Shown here: one piece after another, positions 23,932-32,731 of the stretch | Layout: each line of letters begins with the position of its first letter | Numbering within the stretch: the first letter of the stretch is position 1 | Origin: JANPPS01 sp965246835 | GTDB lineage: Bacteria > Pseudomonadota > Alphaproteobacteria > Acetobacterales > Acetobacteraceae | Assembly: GCA_965246835.1 (NCBI GenBank) | Contig: CBDFFQ010000001.1 | Location: 1,364,001-1,428,000, forward strand | Reading direction: 5' to 3' | DNA: 64,000 bases | The notes under the pieces: model-generated | Seen by the model: only the letters and a program-made list of their open reading frames with translations | What the model was told of the DNA's origin: nothing | Databases searched by the model: none | Made by a program: the position numbers and the translations under genes

Positions 23932-26313
23932 TCATAAATGCGCCGCGCGGAGGCGCAGGGCGTTGGCGATGACGGATACCGAACTCAGTGACATCGCGAG
24001 CGCGGCGATCACGGGGCTGAGCAGGATGCCGAAGGTCGGGTACAGCACGCCCGCCGCCAATGGGATGCCGATCGCGTTGTAGGCGAACGCAAACACCAGG
24101 TTCTGGCGAATGTTGCGCATCGTCATGCGGCTCAGCGCCCGAGCGCGGGCTATGCCGGCCAAATCGCCCTTCACCAGCGTTACACCGGCGCTTTGGATTG
24201 CGACCTCGGTGCCCGTGCCCATCGCGATGCCGACATCGGCCTCCGCCAGGGCGGGCGCGTCGTTCACACCGTCGCCGGCCATGGCGACGATCTTCCCGTC
24301 CGCCCGCAGCTTCTTCACGATGCGGCTCTTGTCCGCCGGCAACAGGTCCGCCTCGACATCGTCGATGCCAAGCTGCGTGGCCACGGCCCGCGCGGTCGTC
24401 GCGTTGTCGCCCGTCAGCATGACGACGTGAATGCCGTCCGCACGTAGGCTATCGAGCGCTGCCCGTGTGGTGGTCTTGATCGGGTCGGCAATGGCGATGA
24501 CGCCGCCGGGCTTGCCATCGGTGGCCACGAACACAATCGTGGCGCCGGAGCCGCGCAGAGCGTCCGCCTTCGCCGGCAGGTCACCCATCGCGACACGCTG
24601 ATCTGACATCAGCTTGGCATTGCCGAGTGCCACCGGACGGCCCCCGACGGTCCCGGTCACGCCCTTCCCGGTGACTGACACGAAGCCGGTTGGCTCTTCG
24701 GTCGTGATGCCCTTCGCCTTGGCCGCAACCATGATGGCAGCGGCCAAGGGGTGCTCGCTCGATCGCTCCAGGCTCGCGGCCAGCCGCAGGATATCGTCCT
24801 CGGTCAGGCCGGCGGCGGGGACGATCGCTGTGATCCTGGGCCTCCCCTCGGTCAGCGTGCCCGTCTTGTCCACTACCAGCGTATCGATCTTCTCCATGCA
24901 CTGCAGGCTCTCGGCCGTCTTGATGAGCACGCCCGCGCCGGCGCCCTTGCCGACCGCAACCATGATCGACATCGGCGTGGCCAGGCCCAGTGCGCAGGGG
25001 CAGGCGATGATGACGACCGACACGGCCGCGATCAGCGCGAAGGCGAGCGCAGGGGGTGGGCCCCAGACCGCCCAGGCGATGAAGGCCACACCAGCGACGC
25101 CGAGCACGGCAGGCACGAAGGTGCCCGCCACGGTATCGGCCAGCTTTTGGATGGGCGCTCGGCTGCGCTGCGCTTCCGCTACCATGGCCACTATGCGCGA
25201 CAGCATCCCGGATGCCCCGAGCGTATCGGCTCGCATCACGAGCGAGCCGGTGCCGTTGACGGTGCCCCCGATGAGCCTGTCGTCCCCGGCTTTGAGCGAC
25301 GGCATCGACTCGCCCGTGACCATGGATTCGTCGACGGCGCTCTGGCCGTCGAGCACTGTGCCGTCGACCGGTACGCCGTCACCGGGCCGCACGCGCAGGC
25401 GATCGCCAACCTGCACCTGGTCGAGGGCGATCTCTTCGTCGTCGCCCCCATCGCGCATCCGCCGCGCCGTCTTGGGCGCGAGGTTCAGCAGCGCGCGGAT
25501 CGCCCCGCCCGTCTGGTCGCGTGCCTTCAACTCCAGCACCTGGCCCAGCAATACCAGGACCGTGATGACCGCCGCCGCCTCGTAGTAAACCGCGACGATC
25601 GGTGCGGAGTTGGGGCCGCCCATCATGCGGAACCCGGCCGGGAACAGGCCGGGCGCGAAGGTCGCGACCAGGCTGTAGAGGTAGGCAGCCCCGGTGCCGA
25701 GCGCGATCAGCGTGAACATGTTCAGGTGGCCCGACCGCACGGACGCCGCCCCGCGCTGGAAGAACGGCCACCCGGCCCACAGCACGACGGGCGTCGACAG
25801 GGCGAACTGAATCCAGATCGACCACTGCTCCGGCACCAGGTTTTCCAGCCCGAGCCACGGCACGTGGCTTCCCATCTCGAGGATGAACACCGGAAGCGTC
25901 AGCACGAGGCCGAACCAGAACCGCCGGGACATATCGGCCAGCTCGTGGTTGGGCACCGCCTCGGCGCTGATCTCCACGGGTTCGAGTGCCATTCCGCAGA
26001 TCGGGCAACTCCCCGGTCCGACCTGACGGATTTGCGGGTCCATCGGGCAGGTGTAGATGGCGCCGGGCTTCGCCGTCTCGGGGGCCTTCGGCTTCAGATA
26101 GCTCTCGGCATTGGCCGAGAACTTCGCTCGGCAGCCCGCCGAGCAGAAATGGTAGGCCACCCCGCCGTGTTCGTGGCGATGCCGGGACGTCGCCGGGTCG
26201 ACAGTCATGCCGCAGACGGGGTCCAGGACCGGGGCAACCCCGGCCGGGACGCTTTGGCCGCAGCCGCAGCCGCCCTTGCTCTCAGGACGGTGGTCGGTCT
26301 GGTGCTCGCTCAT
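23932..26313 (-). CDS. copA: Copper-type P1B heavy-metal translocating ATPase
   Basis: A 793-residue metal exporter of the inner membrane. The N-terminus is unusual: GGCGCGQ, then a YHS domain (DPVCGMTVD ... YHFCSAGCRAKF) and a heavy-metal binding domain (YTCPMDPQI ... SCPICGMALEP), with no classical GMTCXXC HMA domain. The membrane core has the ion site CPCALGLATP, phosphorylation site DKTGTLTEG, HP locus in SSEHPLAAAI and GDGVNDAPAL. YN and MSLSS in the last helices mark Cu(I)/Ag(I) specificity (P1B-1). ATG 26313 is used. No copper-responsive regulator gene is adjacent. Confidence 0.93.
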   Translation of the reverse strand: MSEHQTDHRPESKGGCGCGQSVPAGVAPVLDPVCGMTVDPATSRHRHEHGGVAYHFCSAGCRAKFSANAESYLKPKAPETAKPGAIYTCPMDPQIRQVGPGSCPICGMALEPVEISAEAVPNHELADMSRRFWFGLVLTLPVFILEMGSHVPWLGLENLVPEQWSIWIQFALSTPVVLWAGWPFFQRGAASVRSGHLNMFTLIALGTGAAYLYSLVATFAPGLFPAGFRMMGGPNSAPIVAVYYEAAAVITVLVLLGQVLELKARDQTGGAIRALLNLAPKTARRMRDGGDDEEIALDQVQVGDRLRVRPGDGVPVDGTVLDGQSAVDESMVTGESMPSLKAGDDRLIGGTVNGTGSLVMRADTLGASGMLSRIVAMVAEAQRSRAPIQKLADTVAGTFVPAVLGVAGVAFIAWAVWGPPPALAFALIAAVSVVIIACPCALGLATPMSIMVAVGKGAGAGVLIKTAESLQCMEKIDTLVVDKTGTLTEGRPRITAIVPAAGLTEDDILRLAASLERSSEHPLAAAIMVAAKAKGITTEEPTGFVSVTGKGVTGTVGGRPVALGNAKLMSDQRVAMGDLPAKADALRGSGATIVFVATDGKPGGVIAIADPIKTTTRAALDSLRADGIHVVMLTGDNATTARAVATQLGIDDVEADLLPADKSRIVKKLRADGKIVAMAGDGVNDAPALAEADVGIAMGTGTEVAIQSAGVTLVKGDLAGIARARALSRMTMRNIRQNLVFAFAYNAIGIPLAAGVLYPTFGILLSPVIAALAMSLSSVSVIANALRLRAAHL

Positions 26314-26461
26314 GACGGTCTCCGATCGAACGCGCCGAATGGCTTCGCGTGGATGCGGACGTAGTGATCGCCATGGTGGGAAGGTCAAGGCCCCATGGGA
26401 GATGAATGCCTATCTGGCGCGGCCATCGACCTCGTTATACGCCACCGAAATCGGTGCCAGC

Positions 26462-27133
26462 CTACTCCACCACCGCCGCCCCCAGGATCCGACCATCCGC
26501 CCCTTGCAACAACACCGCCATCCGCTCCCCGGCCGGCACCGGGGCGGCCATCTCCGTCGGCGCGCCGTTCCACGCGCCCGCCGGGGCGATCGCGCGCACG
26601 ACGTTGGTCTCCTGCAATGTGCGGCCGCCATTCTCGCCGCGGGCGATCGGCGTCGTGTGGCTGGAATCGTAGCCCACCACGATCACCGTCCCGGTGCCGA
26701 GCCCCTCGCCCACCCCGATCTGCACCTGCTGCCCGGTCCGGCGCGCGGTGAGTGTCACGGCCGGGCCACCCGCCCGCACCCGGGTCAGCGCCTCCCGCAC
26801 GCCGGCACGGTCGGAGCCCACGACGTCCTCCCGCCCCTGGATGACCATCTGGGGGGTGTAGATGTTCGGTAGATGCAGATGCCGGGCATGCTGCTCCTGC
26901 CGGGCAGTGGCGGCCGGGAGGGAGAACGGGTCCTTCCAACCGAGCCGGTCCCAGTAAGTCACGTGGAAATCGAGCGCCAGCACGCCGGGGTCAGTGCGTG
27001 ACAGCTCGGTCAGCAGCGCGTCGGCCGGGGGGCAGGAGGAGCAGCCCTGGGAGGTGAACAGCTCGACCACCACGAGGCCAGCGGCCTGCACAGGGGTCGC
27101 GCAGAGAAGGGCGGCCAGGGCAAACCTATACAT
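26462..27133 (-). CDS. DUF1223 family secreted thioredoxin-like protein
   Basis: A 223-residue exported protein. A signal peptide (FALAALLCATPVQAAG) is followed by VVVELFTSQGCSSCPPADALL, the DUF1223 signature with a CSSC motif like a thioredoxin active site, then DFHVTYWDRLGWKDPFS and YTPQMVIQG. The fold is thioredoxin-like; the biochemical role is not known. It lies 148 bases from the copper ATPase start and nine bases after an MFS gene on the same strand. A link to copper handling is possible by position only. Confidence 0.85.
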   Translation of the reverse strand: MYRFALAALLCATPVQAAGLVVVELFTSQGCSSCPPADALLTELSRTDPGVLALDFHVTYWDRLGWKDPFSLPAATARQEQHARHLHLPNIYTPQMVIQGREDVVGSDRAGVREALTRVRAGGPAVTLTARRTGQQVQIGVGEGLGTGTVIVVGYDSSHTTPIARGENGGRTLQETNVVRAIAPAGAWNGAPTEMAAPVPAGERMAVLLQGADGRILGAAVVE

Positions 27134-27142
27134 CGCTGATCC

Positions 27143-28303
27143 TCAATCCGTTCGTGTTTCCCGCAACGCCATGACGCCCAGCGCCGCCACCGCGCCCACC
27201 AGGGACAACGCCGCCAGCGCCGCCGATGACCCGGCCCGGTCCGCCATCGCCCCCGCCAGCGTGGTGCTGAGCGTGGCCCCGATCCCGGCCGCCAGGCCCA
27301 GCACGCCCATGCACAGGTTGAACCGCCCCGTGCCGCGCGATAGGTCCGCGGCGATCAAGGGCACCAGCACGCCGACCACGGCGGCGCTGACGCCATCCAG
27401 CGCCTGGATCACCGGCACCAGCATCGGGTCTGCGGTGGAGGCCAGCAGCGCGCCCCGGAGCGGCAGGATCGCGAAGCCCAGCAACAGCAAGGGCCGCCGC
27501 CCCGCCATGTCGGCGCGACGCCCCACCCAGGGCGACATCAGGGCCACGATCGCTTGCGGCGCCACGATGCTGGCCGCGATCACGATCGTCGCCCATCGCC
27601 CGGCGCTGCGCGTGACCTCGCCGGCCACCAGCGGCAGCATGGCGGCATTGGCAAGCTGGAACAGGGCCAGGCAGGCGGCGAACACCAGTAAGCGGCGGTC
27701 TAACAATCCCCGCAGCCCGCGCAACACGCCGCCGCGCTGCACCCGAACCTCCGCACCGGGCGGCAGGCGGCGCAACGTCAGCATGGCCGCGGCCATCAGC
27801 GCCGCCGTCGCCCAGAACACGGCTTGGGTCGAGACGAAGGTGCCAATGCCGCCCAGCGCCGCCGCGGCCACGGCACTGCCGATCGAGGCGAAGCGCGCGT
27901 TGCGCCCCAGCCGTGTCCCTAGCCCGGCATGGCCCACCATCTCCATACTGAGCGCCGCGATCGCCGGGGCGATCATGCAACTGGCGAAGCCGTGCAGCAG
28001 CTCCGCCCCCAGCACCGGCGCCCGGGCCGGGGTCAGCGCGAACACCAGGGCCGCGATCAGCACCGCGCCGCCGCCCGCCGCGATCGCCAGCCGCTTGCTG
28101 CGCATCCGGTCCACGAGCGCGCCCGCCGGCACCTGGCTCAGCATGGCCGTGATGGTGCCGAGGCTCAGCGCCTGGCCGATGTCGCCCTGCGTCCAGGCCT
28201 GCTGCGTCAGATAGACGGCGATGAACGCGCCGAAACCGGTCTGGCTGCTGGCGATGAGGGCGTTCAGGGCGTCGAGGGCGCGGGATGAGTGGAGCGGGGC
28301 CAA
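27143..28303 (-). CDS. MFS transporter
   Basis: A 386-residue protein with about 12 hydrophobic helices and an internal pseudo-repeat. The motif A-like loop between helices 2 and 3 is GALVDRMRSKRLAIAAG, and the related loop in the second half is WVGRRADMAGRRPLLLLG. The start is a TTG at 28303 directly after the stop of the PRC-barrel gene. It exports or imports an unknown compound. It shares a strand with the DUF1223 gene and PRC protein, suggesting one transcript. Confidence 0.85.
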   Translation of the reverse strand: MAPLHSSRALDALNALIASSQTGFGAFIAVYLTQQAWTQGDIGQALSLGTITAMLSQVPAGALVDRMRSKRLAIAAGGGAVLIAALVFALTPARAPVLGAELLHGFASCMIAPAIAALSMEMVGHAGLGTRLGRNARFASIGSAVAAAALGGIGTFVSTQAVFWATAALMAAAMLTLRRLPPGAEVRVQRGGVLRGLRGLLDRRLLVFAACLALFQLANAAMLPLVAGEVTRSAGRWATIVIAASIVAPQAIVALMSPWVGRRADMAGRRPLLLLGFAILPLRGALLASTADPMLVPVIQALDGVSAAVVGVLVPLIAADLSRGTGRFNLCMGVLGLAAGIGATLSTTLAGAMADRAGSSAALAALSLVGAVAALGVMALRETRTD

Positions 28304-28693
28304 TCACTTCACGTCGGGCTGCGGGGTCACGATCTGCACCGGGGCGGCCGGGCGGTAATCCGGCATGGCCTGCACCGCCGCCGCGTCCAGTTCCAGCACG
28401 ATGCGCTGGTCGGCCGGGGTGAACTTCAACGAGCGCCAGGTGACGGCGATGCGGCGCTGCCCCATGCCCATGAAGCCGCCGAACTCCAGCACTGCCGCGC
28501 GCACCTGCCCCTCCTGATCGACCAGCACGTCGATCACCCGCGCCACCTGGCTCCCACCGCGGTCCACCACGGCACGGCCCAGGATCGTGGTGATGGTGGC
28601 GGGATGCACCGGCTCCTGCGTGAGCGGCGGGTCCGTCTGCGCCGCGGCGCCGCTGCACAGCACGGCCAGCATGAGGATGGCGATCCGGGTCAT
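28304..28693 (-). CDS. Exported PRC-barrel domain protein
   Basis: A 129-residue protein with a signal peptide (MTRIAILMLAVLCSGAAAQ). The mature part is a single PRC-barrel: ILGRAVVDRGGSQVARVIDVLV with DQEGQVRAAVLEFGGF and IAVTWRSLKFTP. Alphaproteobacterial proteins of this type are often periplasmic and stress-linked, function unknown. ATG 28693 was chosen as the signal peptide start. It is divergent from the glucosidase gene and its stop abuts the MFS start. Confidence 0.8.
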   Translation of the reverse strand: MTRIAILMLAVLCSGAAAQTDPPLTQEPVHPATITTILGRAVVDRGGSQVARVIDVLVDQEGQVRAAVLEFGGFMGMGQRRIAVTWRSLKFTPADQRIVLELDAAAVQAMPDYRPAAPVQIVTPQPDVK

Positions 28694-28770
28694 GGCCGAG
28701 CATGGACCCGCCGGCTTCCTGCCGTCCATTGTTCATGGGCGAACCCGGCGGAGCATGACACACTCCCGGG

Positions 28771-31350
28771 ATGGATCCATTGTTCGACACCGAGGAGGGC
28801 AAGCGCCTTCTGGCCATCGGCCCCGGGATGCGCTGGCGCCGCTGGGGTCCGTATCTCAGCGAGCGGCAATGGGGCACCGTGCGGGAGGATTACAGCCCGG
28901 GCGGCACGGCCTGGGACAGCTTCCCGCACGACCAGGCCCGCAGCCGCGCCTATCGCTGGGGCGAGGACGGGCTGGCCGGGTTCAGCGACGACCAGCAGCT
29001 CTGGTGCCTGGGCCTCGCGCTGTGGAACGGGCGTGACCCGATCCTGAAGGAACGGCTGTTCGGCCTGACCAACGGCGAGGGCAACCACGGGGAGGACGTG
29101 AAGGAGCAATACTTCTTCACCGACGGCACGCCCACCCACGCCTACATGAAGATGCTGTATCGCTACCCGCACCAGGCATTCCCCTACCAGGCGCTGCTGG
29201 ACCAGAACCGCGCCCGCGGCCTGGATCGGCCGGAATTCGAGCTGTCGGATACCGGCATCTTCGCCGCAGGGTTCTTCGACGTTACGATCGAATACGCCAA
29301 GGGCGCCCCCGACGACATCCTGATGCTGGTCACCGTCCAGAACCGGGGGCCGGCGGCCGCGCTCCATGTGCTGCCGCAATTATGGGCGCGCAACACCTGG
29401 TCATGGCAGGACGGCGCGCCCCGGCCTTCGCTCGCTTTGCAGCCGGACGGGTCGGTGCGGGCGGAGCGGGCCAACTGGCGGGCGCGGGAGTTCACGGTGG
29501 AGGGTGGGCATCCCTGGCTGTTCTGCGAGAACGATACCAATGTCAGGCGGCTGTATGGCGTCGATGCGCCGGGTCCGTTCAAGGACGGCATCGGCGACGC
29601 CGTCGTGCAGGGCGATGTCCAGGCGGTCCGGGGCGATCACGGCACCAGATGCGCGGCCCACGCCCGCTTCGAGATCCCGGCCGGCGGCATGGTGCAGCTC
29701 CGGGCGCGGCTCGCTTTGCCGGACGATGCCTGCGCCCCGTTCGACGAGATCATGAGCCGGCGCCGTGCGGAGGCGGATGCGTTCCACGCCACCGTGTCGC
29801 GCGATATCGCAGGCGCGGAGGCAAAGCTGGTGCAGCGGCAGGCCTTCGCCGGGTTGCTGTGGACCAAGCAATACTACCACCTCGACATCCCCACCTGGCT
29901 CGACGGTGACCCGGCGCAGCCCGCCCCGCCCCCGGGGCGAAAACACGGCCGCAACCAGGATTGGCGCCACCTGAACAACGCGGACATCCTCTCGATGCCC
30001 GATAGCTGGGAATACCCCTGGTATGCCGCATGGGACCTCGCCTTCCACGCCGTGACCTTCGCCGCGATCGACCCGGCTTTCGCCAAGGCGCAGCTGCTGC
30101 TGTTGACCCGCGAGTGGTACATGCACCCGAACGGGCAGTTGCCGGCGTATGAATGGGCGTTCGGGGACGTTAATCCGCCCGTGCATGCCTGGGCGGCGCT
30201 GCGCGTGTATCGCAAGGATCGGCAGCTCACGGGGGTGGCGGACCACGCGTTCCTGGAGCGGGTGTTCCACAAACTGATGCTGAACTTCGCCTGGTGGGTG
30301 AACCGCAAGGATCCGGAGGGGCGCAACGTGTTCCAGGGCGGGTTCCTGGGCCTGGACAATATCGGCCTGTTCGACCGCTCGAAGCCGCTGCCGACCGGTG
30401 GCACGCTCGATCAGGCGGATGGGACGGCGTGGATGGCGATGTATGCGCTGAACCTCATGCGGATCGCGCTGACGCTCGCGGAGGAGAACCCGGTTTACGA
30501 AGACATCGCCACCAAGTTCTTCGAACATTTCCTGTCGATCGCAGAGGCGATGGCCGAGCTCGGCAACGGTGGGTTGTGGGATGAGCAGGACGGATTCTTC
30601 TACGACGTGGTGCGCCTGCCGGATGGGACGGCGCGGGCGTTGCAGGTGCGTACCATTGTCGGGCTGATCCCCCTGTTCGCGGTGGAGGTGCTGGAGCCCG
30701 AGATGATCGCGAAGATGCCGGGCTTTGCGGGCCGGATGGCGTGGTTCCTGGAACACCGGCCGGCCATGGCGGCGCTGGTGTCGCGTTGGACGGAGCCGGG
30801 CGCCGGGGCCCGCACCCTGCTGTCGTTGTTGCGGGGGCATCGGATGAAGGCGCTGCTGCGGCGCATGCTGGACGAGACGGAGTTCTTGTCCGCGCATGGC
30901 GTGCGCTCGCTATCCAAGGCGTTCGACGGCGCGCCGTATGTGTGGGAGCAGGGCGGGCAGCGGTTCGAGATCGGGTATGTGCCCGGGGACAGCACGACGC
31001 GCGCCTTCGGTGGCAACAGCAACTGGCGGGGCCCGGTTTGGATGCCCGTGAACCTCCTGCTGATCGACAGCTTGAGGGAGTTTCACCGCTATTACGGAGA
31101 GGATTTCCGGATCGAATGCCCGGTCGGATCGGGATCCATGATGAATTTAGCCGAAATTGCGGAAGAAATTTCTCTGCGCCTCTCCCGCTTGTTCCTGGCC
31201 GGTCCGGGCGGCGCACGTCCGGCGATGGGCGCGGCGGCCGGGACGGACCCGTTGCTTTTCCACGAGTATTTCGACGGCGACAGTGGGCGCGGCCTGGGTG
31301 CGTCGCACCAGACGGGATGGACCGCGTCGGTTGCACTGTTGCTCCGGTAA
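28771..31350 (+). CDS. GH63-type (MGH1) glucosidase
   Basis: An 859-residue enzyme of the MGH1/GH63 glucosidase type, which has an (alpha/alpha)6 barrel and acts on alpha-glucosyl units such as mannosylglycerate, glucosylglycerate or related glucosides. Recognisable blocks are WGPYLSERQWGTVREDYS at the N-terminus, PWYAAWDLAFHAVTFA, GNSNWRGPVWMPVNLLLI and the end HQTGWTASVALLL. No signal peptide is present, so it is cytoplasmic. Transcription appears to end 35-50 bases after the stop near a GAGTCG/CGACTC stem (31385-31400). A GH133 debranching enzyme lies 1.4 kb away, so both may serve alpha-glucan turnover. Confidence 0.88.
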   Translation: MDPLFDTEEGKRLLAIGPGMRWRRWGPYLSERQWGTVREDYSPGGTAWDSFPHDQARSRAYRWGEDGLAGFSDDQQLWCLGLALWNGRDPILKERLFGLTNGEGNHGEDVKEQYFFTDGTPTHAYMKMLYRYPHQAFPYQALLDQNRARGLDRPEFELSDTGIFAAGFFDVTIEYAKGAPDDILMLVTVQNRGPAAALHVLPQLWARNTWSWQDGAPRPSLALQPDGSVRAERANWRAREFTVEGGHPWLFCENDTNVRRLYGVDAPGPFKDGIGDAVVQGDVQAVRGDHGTRCAAHARFEIPAGGMVQLRARLALPDDACAPFDEIMSRRRAEADAFHATVSRDIAGAEAKLVQRQAFAGLLWTKQYYHLDIPTWLDGDPAQPAPPPGRKHGRNQDWRHLNNADILSMPDSWEYPWYAAWDLAFHAVTFAAIDPAFAKAQLLLLTREWYMHPNGQLPAYEWAFGDVNPPVHAWAALRVYRKDRQLTGVADHAFLERVFHKLMLNFAWWVNRKDPEGRNVFQGGFLGLDNIGLFDRSKPLPTGGTLDQADGTAWMAMYALNLMRIALTLAEENPVYEDIATKFFEHFLSIAEAMAELGNGGLWDEQDGFFYDVVRLPDGTARALQVRTIVGLIPLFAVEVLEPEMIAKMPGFAGRMAWFLEHRPAMAALVSRWTEPGAGARTLLSLLRGHRMKALLRRMLDETEFLSAHGVRSLSKAFDGAPYVWEQGGQRFEIGYVPGDSTTRAFGGNSNWRGPVWMPVNLLLIDSLREFHRYYGEDFRIECPVGSGSMMNLAEIAEEISLRLSRLFLAGPGGARPAMGAAAGTDPLLFHEYFDGDSGRGLGASHQTGWTASVALLLR

Positions 31351-31522
31351 CACGGTCGGCTTGCGGCAGTGCAGCAGGACGGGCGAGTCGGTCGCGACTC
31401 CGACCCGGTAAGGGTAGAATACCCTGGTTAACAGCCTCATAATCTGATAAGTTGTTTTTAATGAGATACCTTTCGCCTCATCGGATCGCTTTTCGAGACA
31501 GCGGCCGAGATGTTTCGAGGAG

Positions 31523-32113
31523 TTGCCCGTGATCGATCCTTGCGCGCCCGCACCAGCGATTGCCCGCATCGGGGGGCTCCGTCGCGTTTTTCGCGTGCGG
31601 CGTCATGTCGGTGTCCACCGGCATGGCCCGGCCGCTCCACCGGCCCCGGCCAAAGCCGCGCCTACACCCTCCACGGAGTGCAGTGGCGTGACAGGCGGCC
31701 CCCCGGGTGCGGGCCGCGTCTTGCCCGCGGGCCCCGGTGCTCCGGCTGCCGGCCTGCTGCCGGGGGGAGCGGGGCCGTTTGCGGGGCCGTCTGCCGGGCC
31801 ATTCTCCGGAATTGGGCCGGCCGGCGCCCTGGGCACCGCGGCCGGAGTGGCTGGGGCGGCCGCGGCCGGAACGCTGGCCGGCGGGGGGTTCGGCGGTAGT
31901 CCCGCAGGCTCGGGCGGCACAACGACGACGCCGTTCGTGGCCCCGGTCGTGCCGTCCTTCGTCAGCCCGGACCAACCCGTGATCTCCATTCCGGACACTG
32001 CAACGCCCGATACCACGAATCCGGTGGCGGTGGACGCGCCCGGCAGCGTGCTGCTGTTCGTGGCCGCGTCCGTCTTGGCCATCTATGCGCATCGGCGTCA
32101 CCGCCGGTCCTGA
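31523..32113 (+). CDS. Low-complexity Gly/Ala/Pro protein with PEP-CTERM-like tail
   Basis: A 196-residue protein without a known family. After about 45 residues with a basic stretch it becomes a Gly/Ala/Pro-rich segment (GPFAGPSAGPFSGIGPAGAL and similar), then Thr/Pro-rich, then the C-terminus VDAPGSVLLFVAASVLAIYA followed by HRRHRRS. That tail, a PGS block, one transmembrane helix and an arginine cluster, matches the design of PEP-CTERM sorting signals. No classical signal peptide is visible at TTG 31523 (ribosome site CGAGGAG just upstream), which weakens the call. Probably a surface or secreted protein; the region before it is AT-rich. Confidence 0.5.
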   Translation: MPVIDPCAPAPAIARIGGLRRVFRVRRHVGVHRHGPAAPPAPAKAAPTPSTECSGVTGGPPGAGRVLPAGPGAPAAGLLPGGAGPFAGPSAGPFSGIGPAGALGTAAGVAGAAAAGTLAGGGFGGSPAGSGGTTTTPFVAPVVPSFVSPDQPVISIPDTATPDTTNPVAVDAPGSVLLFVAASVLAIYAHRRHRRS

Positions 32114-32117
32114 TGGG

Positions 32118-32663
32118 CTAAGCCGGCAGAAAGCTTCGCAGGCGGCGCAAATTGGCCGCGCTGTCCCACTGCTCGGACCCGCGCTGCGCCAGGACAATCC
32201 CTTTGCCGTCGCGTCGATACACGAGGGAGCGCGGCACGGTATAGGTCCGGTCACGCTCCTCGAACGCGGCAGAGCGGGTCCAGTAATCCGTGCCCGGCGC
32301 CAACGTAGCCAGCCGCAGGGTGATGTTGTGGCGCCGCGCCGCGTCCCGGTCCCGGTCCCAGTTATCGGGATGGCTCAGCATCACGACATCCACCTGGCCC
32401 GGCAGGCGCGCCGCCATGTTCTCCAACGACGCCATCTCCCGCCAGCAGGCCGAACACCAGTGCGCCCAGACATTGACGAATGTCAGCGCATGGCCCTTTC
32501 CGGCCAGCGAGAACAGGCTTCCATCATGATCGACGAAGCGTAAATCTGACCAAAACCCATAAGCTGGGTTGACCTCGATCGGAGTTGCCGATGCGGTTAC
32601 AGGAATAAGACTGGCCGCACCTGCGCCAGTCAACATTCTACGCCGTGTCATCAAGTGTTGCAT
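32118..32663 (-). CDS. TlpA-like periplasmic thioredoxin-fold protein
   Basis: A 181-residue exported redoxin. The N-terminus has a twin-arginine signal (TRRRMLTGAGAASLIPVTASA), then a thioredoxin fold with VNVWAHWCSACWREMASL, whose CSAC is the redox pair. The cis-proline loop is seen in YTVPRSLVYRRDGKG. It probably reduces or checks disulfides of exported proteins, as TlpA/ResA relatives do for cytochrome c. The stop lies close to the convergent low-complexity gene. Its partner is not known. Confidence 0.85.
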   Translation of the reverse strand: MQHLMTRRRMLTGAGAASLIPVTASATPIEVNPAYGFWSDLRFVDHDGSLFSLAGKGHALTFVNVWAHWCSACWREMASLENMAARLPGQVDVVMLSHPDNWDRDRDAARRHNITLRLATLAPGTDYWTRSAAFEERDRTYTVPRSLVYRRDGKGIVLAQRGSEQWDSAANLRRLRSFLPA

Positions 32664-32731
32664 GGGGGGCCGCTCGTTTTTGCCTCGCCCCTTTTTGACA
32701 GGCCAACCCTCCCGACACCCGCCAGGTCTTG

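Noticed and set aside
24751..26364. 537-codon open frame antisense to the copper ATPase
   Set aside because: Composition is typical of a shadow frame; the opposite strand encodes a complete P1B ATPase with all motifs.
29401..30897. 498-codon open frame antisense to the GH63 glucosidase
   Set aside because: No recognisable domain; the plus strand encodes an intact enzyme.
31385..31400. GAGTCG/CGACTC stem after the GH63 gene as a classical terminator
   Set aside because: The stem is only six pairs and no T run follows; recorded in the gene note but not called.
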